Shown: positions 14,608 to 16,448 of the stretch, piece by piece | How positions within the stretch are numbered: the first letter of the stretch is position 1 | Layout of the letters: every line of letters begins with the position of its first letter | Origin: Pseudomonadota bacterium | GTDB lineage: Bacteria > Pseudomonadota > Alphaproteobacteria > Acetobacterales > Acetobacteraceae | DNA length: 16,448 nt | Assembly (NCBI GenBank): GCA_021819535.1 | Contig: JAKAQU010000015.1 | Span: 1-16,448 of the forward strand | Direction: 5' to 3' | Notes under the pieces: model-generated | The model's database searches: none | What the model saw: only the letters and a program-made list of their open reading frames with translations | What the model was told of the DNA's origin: nothing | Made by a program: the position numbers and the translations under genes

Positions 14608-15435
14608 TCAATCATAGGAATGGCCGGCACGGAGCGCCTCGCGCACGCGATGCGCAACCGCAAGAAATTCCGGCGTCTCTCGGAGATCGAGATCGCGCGT
14701 CGCCGGCAAATCATTGTCGATGATATCGACGACGCGCCCCGGCCGCGCCGACATCACCACGATGCGGGTCGAGAGAAACACCGCCTCGGGGATGGAGTGG
14801 GTGACGAACACCGCCGTCATCCCGGTGCGCCGCCACAGTTCATGGAGATGGAGATTGAGCCCGTCGCGGGTGATTTCATCGAGCGCGCCGAAAGGCTCGT
14901 CCATCAGCAGAAGTTTCGGCTCGAAGGCGAGCGCCCGGGCGATCGAGACGCGCTGCTGCATCCCGCCCGAGAGTTGCCAGGGAAATTTGCGGGCAAACTC
15001 GCCAAGCCCGACCAGGGCGAGATAACGCGCAACCCGCACCCGCCGCTCGGCGCGCGCAAGACCCATGATTTCGAGCGGCAGCATGACGTTCCGCGCGACA
15101 TTGCGCCAGGGATAGAGTGCTGGCGCCTGGAACACATAGCCATAAGAGCGGCGCTTGCGCGCGTCCTCCGGGCTCATGCCATTGACGAGGAGCGAGCCCG
15201 AACTCGGGCGTTCGAGATCGGCGATGGCGCGCAAGAGCGTCGTCTTGCCGCAGCCCGACGGGCCGATGAGCGAGACGAAATCGCCAGGCATGATGGAGAG
15301 ATCGACCCCGGCGAGGGCGGTGACGCGTCCGCCTTCGGCATCGAACACGAGCGAGACGTCGCGCGCCGCGACCACCGCCTGCGCGGTCGCGGTCTCGTCG
15401 TGCTCCACCGGATCGAGCAGCGCCGCCTCCGTCAT
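14608..15435 (-). CDS. ABC transporter ATPase (SsuB/TauB/ThiZ-like, pyrimidine-type importer)
   Basis: A protein of 275 residues with every nucleotide-binding motif intact: Walker A GPSGCGKTT (58-66), Q-loop VFQAPALYPW with Gln103, signature LSGGMQQR (155-162), Walker B LLLMDEP (175-181), D-loop ALD, and the switch His213 in VTHS. It is of the nitrate/sulfonate/taurine class that pairs with NMT1/THI5-type binding proteins. It would act as a homodimer beneath the two permeases. It has an N-terminal extension of about 20 residues before the first strand. The ATG at 15435 abuts the hydrolase stop codon (no gap), so translation is coupled. It contrasts with the degenerate ATPase at 450-1634, showing what the motifs look like when active in this genome. 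Confidence 0.9.
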   Translation of the reverse strand: MTEAALLDPVEHDETATAQAVVAARDVSLVFDAEGGRVTALAGVDLSIMPGDFVSLIGPSGCGKTTLLRAIADLERPSSGSLLVNGMSPEDARKRRSYGYVFQAPALYPWRNVARNVMLPLEIMGLARAERRVRVARYLALVGLGEFARKFPWQLSGGMQQRVSIARALAFEPKLLLMDEPFGALDEITRDGLNLHLHELWRRTGMTAVFVTHSIPEAVFLSTRIVVMSARPGRVVDIIDNDLPATRDLDLRETPEFLAVAHRVREALRAGHSYD

Positions 15436-16448
15436 TCAGTCGCGCGCCTCGGCCAGCCGCGCATCGGTTGCGAGCACGGCGCGCAACAGCACATTGGCCC
15501 CCGCCGCGACGTGCTCGGGCTCGGCCTTTTCCAATTCATTATGGCTGATCCCGCGCTCGCAGGGAACAAAGATCATCGCCGTCGGGGCGACGGCCGCGAC
15601 ATAGGCGGCATCGTGCCCGGCGCCGGAAATGATCTCGCGCCAGGCGTAACCGAGATCGCGCGCGGCATCGCGCACCGCGCCGACGCATTCCTCGGCGAAA
15701 TGAACGGGGGGCGAGTTCCATACGCGCTCCAGCGCGAGCGTAATGCCGTCGGCCGCGGCGATGGCGTTGAGTTCGGCGGTGATCTCGGCCTCCATCGCCG
15801 CCAGCACGGCATCTTCGGGATGGCGGATATCGATCGTGAAGAATGTTTTGCCGGGGATCACGTTGCGGCTGTTGGGTAAAGCCTCGATCAGCCCGACGGT
15901 CGCGACCGCGTGCGGCGCATGGCGAAGGCCGATCGCGTTGATCGCGGCGATCATGCGGGCACTCGCGAGAAGCGCGTCCTTCCTCATCGGCATCGGTGTC
16001 GTGCCGGCGTGGCAATCCTCGCCCTCGACCGTCGCCTCGTACCAGCGCATGCCCTGGACATCGGTGACGACGCCGATGGTTTTGCCCTCCGCCTCCAGGA
16101 TCGGCCCCTGCTCGATATGGATCTCGAAAAACGCCGCGAGCGGATGGGCGCCGCACGGCGCATCCCCACGATAGCCGATGCGTTCAAGCTCGGCGCCGAA
16201 ACTCTTGCCTTCACGATCCTCGCGGGCATAGGCGTAATCACGCGAGAATTTGCCGGCGAACACGCCGGAGGCGAGCATCGCGGGGGCAAAGCGCGAGCCC
16301 TCCTCATTGGTCCAGTCGATGACTTCGATCGGCGCCTCGGTCTCGATCCCGGCCTCATTCAGCGTGCGCAGCAATTCGAGGCCGGAGAGAACGCCGATGA
16401 TGCCATCGAATTTGCCGCCCGAGGGCTGCGTATCGAGATGGCTTCCGA
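15436..16448 (-). CDS. Zn-dependent amidohydrolase, beta-ureidopropionase / N-carbamoyl amino acid hydrolase type (5'-truncated)
   Basis: The window holds the last 337 codons; the frame is open at the right edge, so the N-terminal ~70-80 residues are missing (the TTG at 16374 is not the real start). It belongs to the M20 family branch that cleaves N-carbamoyl compounds, giving an amine, CO2 and ammonia. The visible metal-site motifs are GSHLDT (16446-16429), GGKFDG, TNEEGSRF, FEIHIEQGP and near the end ERGISHNELE, the full set of His/Asp/Glu ligands for a two-metal centre. The HAGTTPMPMRKDAL segment and the SRNVIPGKTFFTIDIRHPE segment are also typical. QPSGGKFDGIIGVLSGLE is the form seen in beta-ureidopropionases of bacterial pyrimidine catabolism, which favours N-carbamoyl-beta-alanine as substrate, but allantoate or carbamoyl-amino acid hydrolases are close relatives. 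It begins the operon seen here and is coupled to the ABC ATPase. Confidence 0.85.
   Translation of the reverse strand, partial: GSHLDTQPSGGKFDGIIGVLSGLELLRTLNEAGIETEAPIEVIDWTNEEGSRFAPAMLASGVFAGKFSRDYAYAREDREGKSFGAELERIGYRGDAPCGAHPLAAFFEIHIEQGPILEAEGKTIGVVTDVQGMRWYEATVEGEDCHAGTTPMPMRKDALLASARMIAAINAIGLRHAPHAVATVGLIEALPNSRNVIPGKTFFTIDIRHPEDAVLAAMEAEITAELNAIAAADGITLALERVWNSPPVHFAEECVGAVRDAARDLGYAWREIISGAGHDAAYVAAVAPTAMIFVPCERGISHNELEKAEPEHVAAGANVLLRAVLATDARLAEARD

Noticed and set aside
13873..15879. 668-codon open frame on the plus strand across the ABC operon
   Set aside because: It is antisense to three well-supported genes (permease, ATPase, hydrolase); its translation is Arg/His-rich with no family resemblance, as expected of GC-rich antisense frames.

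Overview
The window is very GC-rich with short intergenic spacers. Its gene content (Acetobacteraceae-type TonB receptor, valine and pyrimidine catabolism genes, DUF883/YqjE pair, OxyR next to an Rrf2 regulator) suggests an alphaproteobacterium, probably Acetobacterales/Rhodospirillales. That placement is inferred from protein style, not from a marker gene. All coding stretches are dense, and no spacer between genes exceeds 300 bases. I see no rRNA, tRNA, CRISPR array, insertion sequence or phage gene.

Layout. (1) 1-1634, minus strand: the end of a polyamine-type ABC operon. An intact but catalytically degenerate PotA-like ATPase is followed, with an ATGA overlap, by a PotD-like periplasmic binding protein that runs off the left edge. 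(2) 1725-4687, plus strand: a DUF883 (YqjD/ElaB-like) and YqjE-like membrane pair, a 3-hydroxyisobutyryl-CoA hydrolase of valine breakdown, and a CynX/NimT-type MFS transporter whose end overlaps the oppositely oriented oxyR. (3) 4627-6718, minus strand: a GNAT acetyltransferase, a cysteine-free Rrf2 regulator and OxyR, read from a recognisable sigma70-like promoter whose spacer holds a perfect palindrome. (4) 6794-8841, minus strand: exbB-exbD-tonB, the inner-membrane motor for TonB-dependent uptake. (5) 9018-11486, minus strand: a large TonB-dependent outer-membrane receptor with an AT-richer control region upstream. (6) 11766-16448, minus strand: a tightly packed operon of a Zn-dependent ureidopropionase/carbamoylase-type amidohydrolase (truncated by the right edge), an ABC ATPase, two permeases and an NMT1/THI5-like binding protein. 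This matches the pyrimidine/dihydropyrimidine uptake modules found beside reductive pyrimidine catabolism genes.

How the parts may work together. Blocks 4-6 are all on the minus strand and could form one outer-to-inner membrane import route: receptor, TonB/ExbBD energy, periplasmic binding protein, two-permease ABC importer, then a cytoplasmic amidohydrolase that opens the ureide product. The link between receptor and ABC importer is inferred from position only. Block 3 looks like a stress-response regulatory unit.

Most worth checking: the pseudo-ATPase with every catalytic ABC motif replaced in an otherwise colinear, in-frame gene; the palindromic operator inside the GNAT-rrf2 promoter; and the receptor/ABC importer pairing.
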